Numbered from the stretch's first letter, positions 48,775-58,410 are shown. The stretch is DNA of 64,000 nt from Aneurinibacillus sp. Ricciae_BoGa-3 (GCF_028421645.1 NZ_CP116887.1:4771501-4835500), one strand, 5' to 3'. Notes: generated by a model from the letters alone, not told the origin. Numbers and translations: made by a program.

Positions 48775-48906
48775 ATGAGCAACAAGATGGAACAATTCAT
48801 TGAAAGCCTAAATGAAGTGGACGATATACAGGAGCGCAAACACCAGGCCATCCATCTGTTGATTGCAGCTATTGCTGAGCAGCCGAAAGCTCCAGCGTTT
48901 GAATAA
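48775..48906 (+). CDS. Small protein of 43 residues, unknown function
   Basis: ATG at 48775 is preceded 7 nt upstream by a perfect AGGAGG ribosome site and the frame runs to TAA at 48906. The protein starts MSNKMEQFIESLNEVDDI and ends EQPKAPAFE. It is acidic, with an amphipathic helical stretch (RKHQAIHLLIAAIAEQ) and no signal or membrane helix. It lies 67 nt after uspA and before a bidirectional terminator, so it is probably co-transcribed with uspA. I do not recognise its family. Confidence 0.7.
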   Translation: MSNKMEQFIESLNEVDDIQERKHQAIHLLIAAIAEQPKAPAFE

Positions 48907-48953
48907 TTCAGGTTATTTAATTACGAGACACGTCTGCTACTATATAGCTTGAA

Positions 48954-49001
48954 CCAAAGGACCAACCCGAATACACAGCATAGCTGAGGTTGGTCCTTTG
49001 G
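48954..49001. terminator. Bidirectional terminator between the uspA unit and the DUF1450 gene
   Basis: Perfect 14-bp arms CCAAAGGACCAACC and GGTTGGTCCTTTGG around a 20-nt loop. The flanking U-runs are weak on both strands, so efficiency is uncertain. It lies between convergent genes. Confidence 0.7.
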
Positions 49002-49026
49002 TCGTTGAGCACATTTATATATAAAT

Positions 49027-49260
49027 TTAAATGGTTTTCCGGGCAAGGTGCTTTTTTATTTTCTCAATGAGCTGTTGCTCGGTAGGTGCCGTTATGTAGC
49101 GGCCGTTGACGACAGCGAAATGTTTTTTAAAGCCTATACCGCAGTAGGATTGGCATCCCATCTCTATCGTAGCCTGCGGGTCTATTTCTTTTAACAGTGG
49201 AACCATCGACTTTATATTGATCATTTTGCACTCATCACAAACACGAAATTCAGTAGGCAT
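49027..49260 (-). CDS. DUF1450 family small cysteine protein
   Basis: The 77-residue protein carries CDECK near the N-terminus and GCQSYCGIGFKKHFAVVNGRYITAPT, resembling DUF1450 (YuzB-like) proteins, whose cysteines may hold a metal or iron-sulfur cluster. The function is unknown. ATG 49260 has AAAGGA about 10 nt upstream; a longer reading runs into the upstream repeat and is rejected. Confidence 0.78.
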   Translation of the reverse strand: MPTEFRVCDECKMINIKSMVPLLKEIDPQATIEMGCQSYCGIGFKKHFAVVNGRYITAPTEQQLIEKIKKHLARKTI

Positions 49261-49350
49261 ACCAAACAAATCCTTTCTATTCCTGAAGGTTCTCCTCACA
49301 AGAATCATATCACATTGACGATAGGGCACGCGACAATTGCGGTATGCAAA

Positions 49351-49660
49351 AGAAAACATCGCGGGCCATGCCGCTCTCTCCTTTCCCCTCATTAGAAGTT
49401 TTTACGGCCGCTTTGTGCAACGACGGACGGACCGGCATTAGGGAATCTTGGTCAGTGGCAAGCGTAAGCGCAGGCAATGGCCTTAGATTCCTTTATACCG
49501 TTTAGGTGCAACATCTGGGTATCGGGGTGATGGAGACAGTTGCCGGTCTTTTTCGTCCTCTGTTCCACACGCTCCACAGGGGGAAAGAAAGGTGCGGACA
49601 TGCGCCTCGCGATGTTTTTCTTGAGTGTTTTGGGACCAAGCCAAGGTCGACAGCCTTAGT
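49351..49660 (+). repeat. Dispersed palindromic repeat, copy G (long core, short tail)
   Basis: The core (49351-49620) runs from AAAACATCGCGGGCCATGCCGC to GCGGACATGCGCCTCGCGATGTTTTTC, the best-paired outer helix of the family. It carries the same 73-nt module as copy C (49437-49509, stem GGAATCT/AGATTCC) with few changes. The tail is cut short after GGGACC. It fills most of the 560-nt gap between the DUF1450 gene and cheY; 49661-49700 and 49734-49820 show no gene. Confidence 0.87.
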
Positions 49661-49699
49661 TGCTCTGATGTGGATAGGAAAGCAATACTTTTGCTATCC

Positions 49700-49733
49700 A
49701 GCAAAAATGGCGGGAGCCATCAGCCACCCGCCA
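49700..49733 (-). terminator. Terminator of the cheA-cheW-cheY operon
   Basis: Arms ATGGCGGG and CCCGCCAT around a 14-nt loop, followed on the minus strand by TTTTTGC. It lies 88 nt past the cheY stop. Confidence 0.8.
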
Positions 49734-49820
49734 TTCCCACACCCTTATTATTCTGTTATCTCCTGGCCGCTGCCGCTTTAAGACTTGGCACAGGATAAAG
49801 TAAAAATCGTTCCAACACTA

Positions 49821-50183
49821 TTACCCCAGCACCTTTTTAATAGCTTCAATAACGCGCTGTTCCTGAAATGGTTTAACAATGAAATCTTTAGCGCCGGCCT
49901 GCAGTGCCTGTATGACCATATTTTGCTGCCCCATGGCGGAGCACATTATAATATTGGCGTTCGGATCGATCTGGCGGATGGCCTTGACTGCCTCAATTCC
50001 GTCCATCTCAGGCATCGTAATATCCATTGTTACCAAAGCAGGGTGAGCCGATTTATACTTCTCTACCGCCTCAACCCCATTAGCGGCCTCCTCTATCCGC
50101 GAGAAGCCGGACTTCGTAAGGAACCCTTTAATCATCATGCGCATAAAGGCTGCGTCGTCTACAACCAAAATTGTGTTATTCAT
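49821..50183 (-). CDS. cheY: Chemotaxis response regulator CheY
   Basis: The 120-residue receiver domain has acidic pocket DD (9-10), phospho-acceptor Asp54 (VTMDITMPEMDG), the switch Ser/Thr in MCSAMG and Lys in FIVKPF. Phospho-CheY binds the flagellar switch. ATG 50183 is 8 nt after GGAG. It is last in the cheA-cheW-cheY set. Confidence 0.92.
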   Translation of the reverse strand: MNNTILVVDDAAFMRMMIKGFLTKSGFSRIEEAANGVEAVEKYKSAHPALVTMDITMPEMDGIEAVKAIRQIDPNANIIMCSAMGQQNMVIQALQAGAKDFIVKPFQEQRVIEAIKKVLG

Positions 50184-50221
50184 CCGCAATATCTCCTAAC
50201 CCCAAATATAGGTCAAGCACG

Positions 50222-50692
50222 TTATAATTTTGCAAGCACACTTAGCTCTTCTTTGTTTAGCACATTATCCAGGTTTAACAGGATAAGCAGGCGTTTTTCG
50301 AGTTTGGCGACCCCGCGAAGATAGACCGCATCAATTCCGCCTACAACTTCAGGAGGCGGCGCAATGGCGTTAACCGGAATATCAATAACATCATTCGCGG
50401 CATCCACAATTAAGCCGATTTCAAGCCCACCTGTTGCAACAATAATGATTCGGGTCGATTCGGTGTAAGGAGTTTCTTCAAGTCCGAAGCGGCCGCGCAA
50501 ATCCACAATGGGAGTGACAACGCCGCGCAGGTTAATAACCCCCTTAACAAAATCGGCGGTTCGCGGCACGCGAGTAATGGATTCCATCCGCTCTATAGAT
50601 CGGACCTGATGTACTTCTACGCCGTATTCCTCTTCTTTTAGGCGAAAAACGATTACCTTGATTTCTTCCATTACAGTTGACTGATCGAACAT
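50222..50692 (-). CDS. cheW: Chemotaxis coupling protein CheW
   Basis: The 156-residue protein links receptors to CheA. It shows the CheW fold: KVIVFRLKEEEYGVEVHQVRSIERM, VINLRGVVTPIVDLRGRFGL and GLIVDAANDVIDIP. AGGGGGG precedes the ATG at 50692. It lies 15 nt after cheA. Confidence 0.94.
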   Translation of the reverse strand: MFDQSTVMEEIKVIVFRLKEEEYGVEVHQVRSIERMESITRVPRTADFVKGVINLRGVVTPIVDLRGRFGLEETPYTESTRIIIVATGGLEIGLIVDAANDVIDIPVNAIAPPPEVVGGIDAVYLRGVAKLEKRLLILLNLDNVLNKEELSVLAKL

Positions 50693-50707
50693 GAAATTCG
50701 TCCCCCC

Positions 50708-52777
50708 TTATTTAATCAATGCATTACAGTCGATAATAAGCGCCACTTGTCCGTCTCCAAGAATGGTTGCGCCTGATACAGCAAACACATTTGTCAGGTA
50801 TTTGCCCAGCGACTTTAAGACGATCTCTTGCTGGCCGATGAAAGAATCCACCACCAGCCCGGCCATTTTGTCGCCTTTGCGTACAATGACAACCGAGATG
50901 TCTTCTTCTTTCGCGATGCCGTTGTCCGGTATGGAGAACAGGCTCTTGAGCGATACAAGCGGCACGACCCGTCCGCGGAAATCAATGACATCCTGCCTGT
51001 GGGCATGCATAATTTGATCCGGTGAGAACACGGCGGTCTCGATAATGGAGCTCAGCGGTACGGCATACTTCTCATCTTCGACCTGCACGAGCATCGCAGA
51101 GATAATCGACAGGGTTAGCGGCAGTTGGATTAAGAACGTCGTGCCTACGCCCGGGTTGGAATCGACACTGACGCTTCCGCCGAGCGATTCGATCTTGGTT
51201 TTCACCACGTCGAGCCCGACGCCGCGCCCGGAAATATCAGAAATTTTATCGGCTGTGCTTAAGCCGGAAGCAAACAGCAATTCATCGATCTGCTTGTTGG
51301 TAAGCGACTGGGCCTGCTGCTCGGTTACAACGCCTTTGTCCAGCGCTTTGGCCAGCACCTTTTCCCGGTTAATGCCGGCTCCATCGTCCTTTACTTCTAT
51401 AAAGACGTGGTTGCCGCTGTGATACGCCTTCAACTGCACAAGCCCTTCTTCCGGCTTGCCCGCCATCCGCCGCCTGTCTGCCGGCTCCACGCCATGGTCG
51501 AGCGAGTTGCGCAGCAGATGCACGAGCGGGTCGCCTATTTCATCGATTACCGTGCGGTCGAGTTCAGTTTCCGCCCCGATAATTTCAAGGTTGATTTTCT
51601 TGTTGAGCTCTTTAGCCAGGTCGCGCACCATCCGCGGGAAACGGTTAAACACCTGTTCAACCGGCACCATCCGCATCGTGAGAATGATGCTCTGCAGATC
51701 CCCGCTGATGCGGCTCATATGCTCCACCGTTTCGGTGAGGGCGCTCTTGTTGAGCTCATGCGCCAGCTGCTCCAGCCGGCCCCGGTCAATCACAAGCTCG
51801 CTGAACAAATTCATGAGCACATCCAGCCGTTCGATATCCACGCGGATGGTTTTGCCGGCAGCTGCCTTCTTGGGGGCTGATTTATCCGCATCTGCAGGTT
51901 TTGCACCAGCTTGTTTTGTTCCTGCCGCTGGTTTAGCCTGGGCTTGCGGTTTTGCTTCTCTCAGGTGGTCCGCCTTATATAAATGGATATCGATAAGCTC
52001 AACTTCTACCCCTTCAATCTCGGAAACATTGAGGACAGTCGACTCGATTTTCTCCTGGCTTTCCCTGGTAATCAGCACAATCTCAAAGGATTTCTCAAAC
52101 CGCTCTTCTTCTAAATCCTGAACCGAAGGCGTGGTTTTGATCACCTCACCAAGCGATTCCAGGTTGTCGTATACCATATACGCCCGCGCTGCCTTCAATA
52201 CGCAGTCATCACGCACGGATGTCTTGATCCAATAAGCCTGATGGCCCGCTTGAACGGATTGATCCAGTACGGTGATCTCAAATTGGTCAAACGCATGCAG
52301 CCGGGAAGCAGCGGAAGCTTCAACATCGGGTGCCGCTTCAGGGTTCGCTGCCGCTGAGTCCTCCGGCAGGACCTTCGGCGCTGCCTGCACAACCGTCTCC
52401 CCGTTCAGGATAGCGTGCAGCTGAGCGACTACGGCCGACACATCTTCACGTCCGTCTCCACCGCCGGCGATGGAATACAGCATGCCTTCCAGCAGATCGA
52501 CGCAACGGAAAATAACATCCATCATATCGCTGTTTACAACGAGCTTGTGGTTGCGCACCTGATCAAGGACGTTCTCCATCTCGTGCGTCAACGTCGTCAT
52601 ATCTTCAAAACCCATCGTAGCTGCCATCCCTTTAAGGGTGTGGGCGGAGCGGAAGATTTCGTTCACAATATCGATGCTTTCCGGGGCGTTTTCAAGTTCA
52701 AGTAAATGGTCATTTATGGCCTGTATATGTTCCTTTGATTCCTCAACGAACATATCAAGGTATTGGTTCATTTCCAA
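50708..52777 (-). CDS. cheA: Chemotaxis histidine kinase CheA
   Basis: The roughly 689-residue kinase has the full domain order. P1 phosphotransfer contains the phospho-His in FRSAHTLKGMAATMGF (near residue 46). P2, for CheY binding, precedes an Ala/Lys/Pro linker (about 270-310). P3 dimerises, P4 is the HATPase (LLRNSLDHGVEP, KDDGAGINREKV, GLDVVKTKIESLGG) and P5 is CheW-like. TTG 52777 (MEMNQYLDMF) is 6 nt after GAGGTG; ATG 52771 is the alternative. A SigD-like promoter lies upstream. Confidence 0.95.
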   Translation of the reverse strand: MEMNQYLDMFVEESKEHIQAINDHLLELENAPESIDIVNEIFRSAHTLKGMAATMGFEDMTTLTHEMENVLDQVRNHKLVVNSDMMDVIFRCVDLLEGMLYSIAGGGDGREDVSAVVAQLHAILNGETVVQAAPKVLPEDSAAANPEAAPDVEASAASRLHAFDQFEITVLDQSVQAGHQAYWIKTSVRDDCVLKAARAYMVYDNLESLGEVIKTTPSVQDLEEERFEKSFEIVLITRESQEKIESTVLNVSEIEGVEVELIDIHLYKADHLREAKPQAQAKPAAGTKQAGAKPADADKSAPKKAAAGKTIRVDIERLDVLMNLFSELVIDRGRLEQLAHELNKSALTETVEHMSRISGDLQSIILTMRMVPVEQVFNRFPRMVRDLAKELNKKINLEIIGAETELDRTVIDEIGDPLVHLLRNSLDHGVEPADRRRMAGKPEEGLVQLKAYHSGNHVFIEVKDDGAGINREKVLAKALDKGVVTEQQAQSLTNKQIDELLFASGLSTADKISDISGRGVGLDVVKTKIESLGGSVSVDSNPGVGTTFLIQLPLTLSIISAMLVQVEDEKYAVPLSSIIETAVFSPDQIMHAHRQDVIDFRGRVVPLVSLKSLFSIPDNGIAKEEDISVVIVRKGDKMAGLVVDSFIGQQEIVLKSLGKYLTNVFAVSGATILGDGQVALIIDCNALIK

Positions 52778-52903
52778 GTTTGTCACCTCTTATTAGAAGA
52801 CTATGGGGAAGCGTTTATTATTTCAAACCTTCTGCATATACAACTCAAATTGACGCTGCAGCATACAAGTTTTGTTCACTCATTTAGTCCTAGTATATTA
52901 TTC

Positions 52904-52931
52904 TTAACGGTATATGAAAATCAAAAGTTTA
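52904..52931 (-). promoter_or_regulatory. SigD-like promoter of cheA-cheW-cheY
   Basis: Minus strand TAAA (52928-52931), 16 nt, ACCGTTAA (52904-52911), compared with SigD TAAA-N15-GCCGATAA: six of eight -10 bases match. It lies about 130 nt before the cheA start. Confidence 0.4.
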
Positions 52932-52989
52932 GCCCTATCATAAATTGTGTGCTTATTGCATTCATTAATGGTTCCTTTTCACTATCTAT

Positions 52990-53028
52990 AATGAAAAAAA
53001 CGCTGCAGGCATGTTGCCGCAGCGTTTT
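52990..53028 (-). terminator. Terminator of the DUF3905-like gene
   Basis: Perfect 10-bp arms AAAACGCTGC (52997-53006) and GCAGCGTTTT (53019-53028), followed on the minus strand by a run of T. Confidence 0.9.
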
Positions 53029-53072
53029 TACACTCGATACTTTATATGGGCAGTTTAGACCCACAATTTTTC

Positions 53073-53435
53073 TCAGTCCTTGCGATAGCTGACATCCTTT
53101 GTTGGATGCATGAAGATGCCGCTTTGCGGGAGGATTCCTTCTTTTAGTAGTTCTTGATTCTCAGCGGTATTCCACCCAATATCGTTAGTCGGGTGAACCC
53201 ACTGATCACCCGCCATGATGGCCGGATCTGCATCTTTACTCCAATTATTCAAAGGCGACTGAGGTGAATCATAGAAATTGTCACCGATCACAACCCCATA
53301 TTCATTAACAAACGGTTCTTTTAAATCAGGCCTGGCTTCCCAGGCTTCCGGCGATCGCATTTGATGGGGAACTGCTGCCTCCACCTCATCCTTCTTGCTG
53401 TGCGCGCTTCCTTGTCGATTTGGACCGGATTCCAT
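53073..53435 (-). CDS. DUF3905-like small protein
   Basis: The 120-residue soluble, acidic protein has VNEYGVVIGDNFYDSPQSPLNNWSKDADPAIMAGDQWVHPTNDIGW in its middle, which I associate with DUF3905 proteins of spore formers; the family call is from memory and the function is unknown. GGGGTGG precedes the ATG at 53435. It stands alone with its own terminator, divergent from asnO. Confidence 0.65.
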   Translation of the reverse strand: MESGPNRQGSAHSKKDEVEAAVPHQMRSPEAWEARPDLKEPFVNEYGVVIGDNFYDSPQSPLNNWSKDADPAIMAGDQWVHPTNDIGWNTAENQELLKEGILPQSGIFMHPTKDVSYRKD

Positions 53436-53587
53436 AATACCACCCCGCTGTGTAAAAGATAGTGTTATTGTTTACATCAGCAGCGAAATTATCATGATTT
53501 TTTTTCGCTTCAGGGTTTCCGGTTTATAGGCGCCTGCATAGTGTAAGTTACCGGGAAAAATTGGGTTCATAAGTGGAGGGATATTAC

Positions 53588-55432
53588 ATGTGTGGAATCA
53601 CAGGCTGGATTAATTGGAATGAGGATGCAAAACAGAATGAAAATCTGCTTGCAGCCATGACAAACACGTTAGTTCCACGTGGTCCTGACAACGAAGGAAC
53701 ATGGATAGGGCGACATACGGCTTTCGGGCACAGGCGTTTGATTGTGGTAGATCCTGCCGGAGGCGCACAGCCGATGATCCGCGAGCATGGTGATAACAAG
53801 TTTGTAATGGTATACAACGGGGAGCTTTACAATACGGATGACATACGCAATGAGTTAACCGTCCGGGGCCACAGATTTATCTCGACCTCCGATACGGAAG
53901 TGCTGCTTGTTTCTTACATTGAATGGGGTGCAGCCTGCCTGGATCGTTTAAACGGTATTTTTGCTTTTGCTATCTGGAATGAGGCAGCCCAGGAACTCTT
54001 TATGGCCAGGGATCGCCTGGGTGTAAAACCGTTATTTTATTCGGAACAGAACGGAACGCTGGTGTTTGGATCCGAGTTAAAAGCTTTACTGGCTCACCCG
54101 TCGGTAAGCCCGGTAATGAAGGCTGAAGGGCTTGCGGAGATTTTCGCGCTCGGTCCAGCAAGAACACCTGGCGTCGGGGTGTTCCATAATGTTCATGAGC
54201 TTTTGCCAGGCCATTTCCTGCGATACAGCCGCCAGGGATTGCAGACCAGGGCCTACTGGTCTCTAGAAAGCCGCCCGCATGAGGATACATTAGAGCAAAC
54301 CATTGAACATATCCGAGACTTGTTCCGGGACACTGTACAGAGGCAGCTGGTCGCAGATGTACCTGTCTGCACGCTGCTGTCCGGAGGGCTCGATTCCAGC
54401 GCTATCTCCGCTTTCGCCTCTGAATACTTCCAGGAGAAAGGAAGAGGGGCTCTCCATACATTTTCCGTTGATTACGTCGATAACGACATCTTTTTTAAGG
54501 CCAATGAATTCCAGCCAAACCCGGATGCACCGTGGGTTGAGAAAGTATCGAGTTACCTCGGAACCGTACACCACAACATATTCTTTGATACACCAAACCT
54601 GATTGAATCGCTTGATACAGCTGTCAGCGGCAGAGATTTGCCGGGCATGACGGATATAGACGGATCGCTTTACCTTTTCTGCAAAGAAATCAAAAAGGAA
54701 GTAACGGTCGCGCTATCCGGCGAGTGCGCGGATGAAGTTTTTGGCGGCTATCCATGGTTTCATCGCAAAGAGGCCCTTGAGTCGACAACGTTCCCGTGGG
54801 CGCGAAATGTGCAGGATAAAATAAAATTCTATTCAAGCGAACTTAAAGAGCTAATCAAACCGGAACAATATGTAACAGATCGCTATCAGCAGGCGCTGGA
54901 TGAAGTACCGCGGCTGCAAGGCGAGAATGCGCAGGATGCACGCATCCGTGAGATGTTTTACCTGAATCTCACCCGCTGGATGCCCACCCTCCTCGATCGA
55001 AAAGATAGGATGAGCATGGCGACAGGCCTTGAAGTCCGGGTTCCTTTCTGTGATCACCGTCTGGTGGAGTACATGTGGAATGTTCCATGGGAGTTTAAAA
55101 CATACGGTCAACGGGAAAAAGGCATCCTCCGAAAAGCACTGGCGGGTATGCTGCCGGATGACGTGCTGGAGAGGCGTAAAAGCCCCTACCCGAAAACACA
55201 TAACCCTTCCTATTTAGCAGCCGTGCAGCAAAGGGTGCTGCACATTCTGGATGATTATGCGTCCCCGCTTCTCCCATTTATAGATGTACCGGCCGTTCGG
55301 AAATTCGCCTCTGCAGATGTTTCCGCAATCCATATGCCATGGTTTGGGCAGCTTATGAATGTGCCGCAGTTCTTCGCTTTCCTTATCCAGATTGACCGCT
55401 GGATGCGGGAATACCACGTATCCGTACAATGA
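53588..55432 (+). CDS. asnO: Asparagine synthetase (glutamine-hydrolysing), AsnO type
   Basis: The 614-residue enzyme converts aspartate to asparagine with glutamine and ATP. Cys2 of the mature start (MCGITGWINW) is the glutaminase nucleophile. The synthetase domain has the PP-loop LLSGGLDSSAISAF and GECADEVFGGYPWFH. Its length equals that of B. subtilis AsnO, the sporulation-linked paralogue. The start at 53588 is set by GGAGGG; an earlier in-frame codon would bury the catalytic cysteine. Confidence 0.93.
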   Translation: MCGITGWINWNEDAKQNENLLAAMTNTLVPRGPDNEGTWIGRHTAFGHRRLIVVDPAGGAQPMIREHGDNKFVMVYNGELYNTDDIRNELTVRGHRFISTSDTEVLLVSYIEWGAACLDRLNGIFAFAIWNEAAQELFMARDRLGVKPLFYSEQNGTLVFGSELKALLAHPSVSPVMKAEGLAEIFALGPARTPGVGVFHNVHELLPGHFLRYSRQGLQTRAYWSLESRPHEDTLEQTIEHIRDLFRDTVQRQLVADVPVCTLLSGGLDSSAISAFASEYFQEKGRGALHTFSVDYVDNDIFFKANEFQPNPDAPWVEKVSSYLGTVHHNIFFDTPNLIESLDTAVSGRDLPGMTDIDGSLYLFCKEIKKEVTVALSGECADEVFGGYPWFHRKEALESTTFPWARNVQDKIKFYSSELKELIKPEQYVTDRYQQALDEVPRLQGENAQDARIREMFYLNLTRWMPTLLDRKDRMSMATGLEVRVPFCDHRLVEYMWNVPWEFKTYGQREKGILRKALAGMLPDDVLERRKSPYPKTHNPSYLAAVQQRVLHILDDYASPLLPFIDVPAVRKFASADVSAIHMPWFGQLMNVPQFFAFLIQIDRWMREYHVSVQ

Positions 55433-55497
55433 GGAAAACATCGCTCAAGGCACTTGAACACGTTAGAGCAAAATATACTTTCCTTTACAAAAGATAT
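55433..55497 (+). repeat. Dispersed palindromic repeat, copy H (tail fragment)
   Basis: AAAACATCGCTCAAGGCACTTG followed by AACAC and AATATACTTTC matches the tail of copies C and D with its middle removed. It lies directly after the asnO stop and before the shared asnO/comB terminator. No core is present. Confidence 0.65.
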
Positions 55498-55499
55498 AA

Positions 55500-55516
55500 G
55501 GGGCCATAGCGGCCCC
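55500..55516. terminator. Bidirectional terminator of asnO and comB
   Basis: GGGGCC (55500-55505) pairs with GGCCCC (55511-55516) across ATAGC. TATTTTAG follows on the plus strand and TTATATCTTTT on the minus strand. Confidence 0.75.
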
Positions 55517-56250
55517 TATTTTAGTATCACACGCTCGCCATCCAGATAAGGCACAATATCCATCACGCTTTTGCGTGCGGCAAAACGCACTTCTTCCTCA
55601 TACCCCATGTTCGCAATCATCTGCCCTACCCGGGACGCAAGCAGAATGGAGCCTGCCTGTTCCTGGTAGGCTGTGTAGTATCCAAGCGCAGCCTGCGCCG
55701 CATCCGTTAGATCCCATACCCCGCTTCCTGCTTGCTCCTGGATGCAGTGCAACAGGTAGCCCGCACCGTAGAAATCCTCCAGGGAGAATAGAGAAGAGGA
55801 ACCTGAGCAGACAATCACTAGCGTATCCTCTCCATGCTGGCTGTTTATGTGCCTGGCAACAGCCTCCGCGTTTAAGAGCGAGGCGATATAAACTTCCTGG
55901 GCCGAAGCGCATTTTCGAATGGCAACGGTCCCGTTCGTAGTGGATAGAATAACCCCTTTCCCTCCAACTGCTGGCTGCAGGGCAGCCGGGTTAGGCGAAA
56001 GAAAGCCATCTAGTGTAATGCCTGCATACTCGCCTACTAGCAGGTTTTCACCGTCTTTAAGCTCAGCCGATTTCCGCAGTCCTTCCTCCCCGTCGAGAAC
56101 CGGAATAAATTCCTTCGCACCAAAAAACAAGCCGCTTGTAATGGTGGAGGTTGCCAATAAAATGTCCAGTACAACAGCAGTTGTGCATTGAATTTTTACT
56201 TCATCAATATCCTCTTTACGCAAGACCACATGCAGTTTTCCCATAGCCAT
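55516..56250 (-). CDS. comB: 2-phosphosulfolactate phosphatase (ComB family)
   Basis: The 244-residue protein belongs to the ComB family (AVVLDILLATSTITSG, VGEYAGITLDGFLSPNPAAL, ILSTTNGTVAIRKC, VIVCSGSSSLFSLEDFYGAG). The enzyme dephosphorylates phosphosulfolactate to sulfolactate; in B. subtilis the yitBCD genes make sulfolactate in the mother cell and spore. No comA or comC is next to it. Start ATG at 56250 is 5 nt from the upstream acyl-CoA dehydrogenase stop, so it is likely read from that operon. Confidence 0.88.
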   Translation of the reverse strand: MAMGKLHVVLRKEDIDEVKIQCTTAVVLDILLATSTITSGLFFGAKEFIPVLDGEEGLRKSAELKDGENLLVGEYAGITLDGFLSPNPAALQPAVGGKGVILSTTNGTVAIRKCASAQEVYIASLLNAEAVARHINSQHGEDTLVIVCSGSSSLFSLEDFYGAGYLLHCIQEQAGSGVWDLTDAAQAALGYYTAYQEQAGSILLASRVGQMIANMGYEEEVRFAARKSVMDIVPYLDGERVILK

Positions 56251-56255
56251 ACTGA

Positions 56256-57488
56256 TTAAACTTTCGCAGCGGCTTTGCCGGATGAGCCCGTCTTCCGCAG
56301 TTCCAATTTAGCAATCGCGTTACGGTGGACTTCATCCGGGCCATCTGCAAGGCGCAGCGTGCGGGAATTCGCCCAGTGGGAGGCCAGCGGGAAATCATCG
56401 GATACACCTGCAGCACCAAGCGCCTGAATCGCCCGATCCAGCACGCGAAGCGCCACGTTCGGTGCAACAACCTTAATCATCGCAATTTCCGCCTTCGCTT
56501 CTTTGTTGCCAACTGTATCCATCATATAGGCCGCTTTAAGCGTGAGCAGACGCGCCTGTTCAATTTCAATTCGGGATTCCGCGATTCTCTCCATCGTAAC
56601 GCCTTGTTCAGCAAGCGTTTTGCCAAATGCCACCCGGTTTTTCACCCGTTCGCACATGATGTCCAGCGCTCTTTCCGCAACGCCAATTAACCGCATGCAA
56701 TGGTGGATCCGGCCCGGTCCCAGGCGTCCCTGTGCAATGGCAAACCCCTTGCCTTCTCCCCATAAAATGTTGGATACAGGAACACGCACATTTGAAAACT
56801 GAATTTCCGCATGGCCGTGCGGGGCATGGTCATAGCCAAACACAGGCAGCACGCGTACAATTTCCACTCCCGGTGTATCGAGGGGGACGAGAATCATCGA
56901 TTGCTGCTCATGACGCGCTGCAGTAGGATCTGTTTTCCCCATAAAAATAGCGATTTTACAGCGCGGATCACCAGCACCGGAAGACCACCACTTACGGCCA
57001 TTAATCACATATTCGTCACCATCCCGCACAATGCTGGCTTCAATATTGGTAGCGTCAGATGAAGCAACATCCGGCTCCGTCATTGAGAAGCAGGAGCGAA
57101 TTTCGCCATTGAGCAGGGGCACCAGCCATTTATGCTTTTGCTCTTCAGTGCCATAGCGCTCCAGCACTTCCATGTTTCCCGTATCCGGGGCATTGCAGTT
57201 AAACACTTCCGGCCCAATCAGCGATCTTCCCATAATTTCACACAGCGGTGCATACTCCAGATTGATTAATCCCGCGCCGCGCTCGCTTTCCGGTAAAAAT
57301 AAATTCCACAGGCCTTCTTCTTTTGCCTTGGATTTCAGCTCCTCGATAATAGGCGGAATCGTCCACCGATCACTTGCCTCGTTTAACTGCTGCTCGTACA
57401 GTTTCTCATTTGGATACACATTCTCTTCCATGAATCGATTGAGTTTTGCCTGCAGATTCTTTACTTTATCCGAGTATTCAAAGTTCAC
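56256..57488 (-). CDS. Acyl-CoA dehydrogenase (ACAD10/11-like)
   Basis: The 410-residue flavoenzyme has [44 protein letters not shown] and the C-terminal [19 protein letters not shown]. There an Asp-Glu-containing DGPDEVH replaces the YEGTNEIQ loop of classical enzymes. This pattern is typical of ACAD10/11-like proteins that can act on longer or 4-hydroxy acyl-CoA; the substrate here is not known. GTG 57488 is 8 nt after GGAGG. It follows hbd by 13 nt. Confidence 0.9.
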   Translation of the reverse strand: MNFEYSDKVKNLQAKLNRFMEENVYPNEKLYEQQLNEASDRWTIPPIIEELKSKAKEEGLWNLFLPESERGAGLINLEYAPLCEIMGRSLIGPEVFNCNAPDTGNMEVLERYGTEEQKHKWLVPLLNGEIRSCFSMTEPDVASSDATNIEASIVRDGDEYVINGRKWWSSGAGDPRCKIAIFMGKTDPTAARHEQQSMILVPLDTPGVEIVRVLPVFGYDHAPHGHAEIQFSNVRVPVSNILWGEGKGFAIAQGRLGPGRIHHCMRLIGVAERALDIMCERVKNRVAFGKTLAEQGVTMERIAESRIEIEQARLLTLKAAYMMDTVGNKEAKAEIAMIKVVAPNVALRVLDRAIQALGAAGVSDDFPLASHWANSRTLRLADGPDEVHRNAIAKLELRKTGSSGKAAAKV

Positions 57489-57501
57489 TTCGTTGCCCTC
57501 C

Positions 57502-58389
57502 TTATTTCGTTGTTGCCGCCTTCTCCGTATAGTCATAGAAACCTTTACCTGTTTTACGCCCCAGATCCCCCCGCTCTACCCGTTCGCGCAGCAGCGGATG
57601 CGGAAGATCCTTCTCATCGCCGGTTTCCTTGTATTTATCCATCGCATTATAGTACCCGATATCCAATCCGCTCAGATCAAGCAAAGCAAAGGGTCCGATA
57701 GGGTGGTTCAATGCTTTGGTGCAGGCCAAGTCCACTTCCTCAATGGTTGCCACCCCGTTCTCAACCAGATAAAAAGCTTCTTCAATGATGCGATTCAGAA
57801 TCCTGTTGGCAATAAACCCTTCAATCTCTTTCTTCATATGAACAGGGGTTTTTCCGATTTTCTTGCAGAACTGATAAGCGGTTTTGGCCGTTACCTCCGA
57901 TGTGTGAGGACCCTGTACAACCTCAACGAATTGCATAACAAGTACCGGATGGAAGAAATGCATATTGCATACTTGTTCAGGCCGCTTGGTTACGTCCACA
58001 ATTTTAGAGCTCGGAATAAAGGAACTGTTGGTCGCAAGTATCGCGTGCTTCGGCGCCAGTGCATCCAATTGCTCAAATACCTGGCGCTTTAGTTCCAGCT
58101 TCTCCGGAACCGCTTCAATAATGAGGTCTGCATGGGAAGCTGCCTGCGCCAGATCGCTTGTGAAGACCAGACGGGCAAATGCATCCTGATAGCCTTCCTC
58201 GGATATTCTGCCTTTTTCCTTCCATCGTGACATATGCCCGTGGAGCTGTGTTTCCGCCCTTTTTAAGCTTTCTTCGCTGCTGTCGTGCAGAAATACCTGG
58301 TAACCGCCCAGGCTTGACACCATTGCAATCTGGGAACCCATTGTTCCAGAACCAATTACAGCCACTGTTTTGATGTTTTCAACGCTCAT
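57502..58389 (-). CDS. 3-hydroxyacyl-CoA dehydrogenase (second copy)
   Basis: The 295-residue NAD enzyme has [37 protein letters not shown] and [20 protein letters not shown]. It differs clearly from the first copy at 32705-33556. AAGGAGAGAGG precedes the ATG at 58389. It lies between fadE-like and ACAD10/11-like dehydrogenase genes in one operon. Confidence 0.93.
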   Translation of the reverse strand: MSVENIKTVAVIGSGTMGSQIAMVSSLGGYQVFLHDSSEESLKRAETQLHGHMSRWKEKGRISEEGYQDAFARLVFTSDLAQAASHADLIIEAVPEKLELKRQVFEQLDALAPKHAILATNSSFIPSSKIVDVTKRPEQVCNMHFFHPVLVMQFVEVVQGPHTSEVTAKTAYQFCKKIGKTPVHMKKEIEGFIANRILNRIIEEAFYLVENGVATIEEVDLACTKALNHPIGPFALLDLSGLDIGYYNAMDKYKETGDEKDLPHPLLRERVERGDLGRKTGKGFYDYTEKAATTK

Positions 58390-58410
58390 CGCGATCCTCT
58401 CTCCTTGACC

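Noticed and set aside
53521..53560. SigE-like promoter for asnO around CATAGTGT
   Set aside because: Only five of eight -10 bases match CATACAAT and no -35 of the right form was found.
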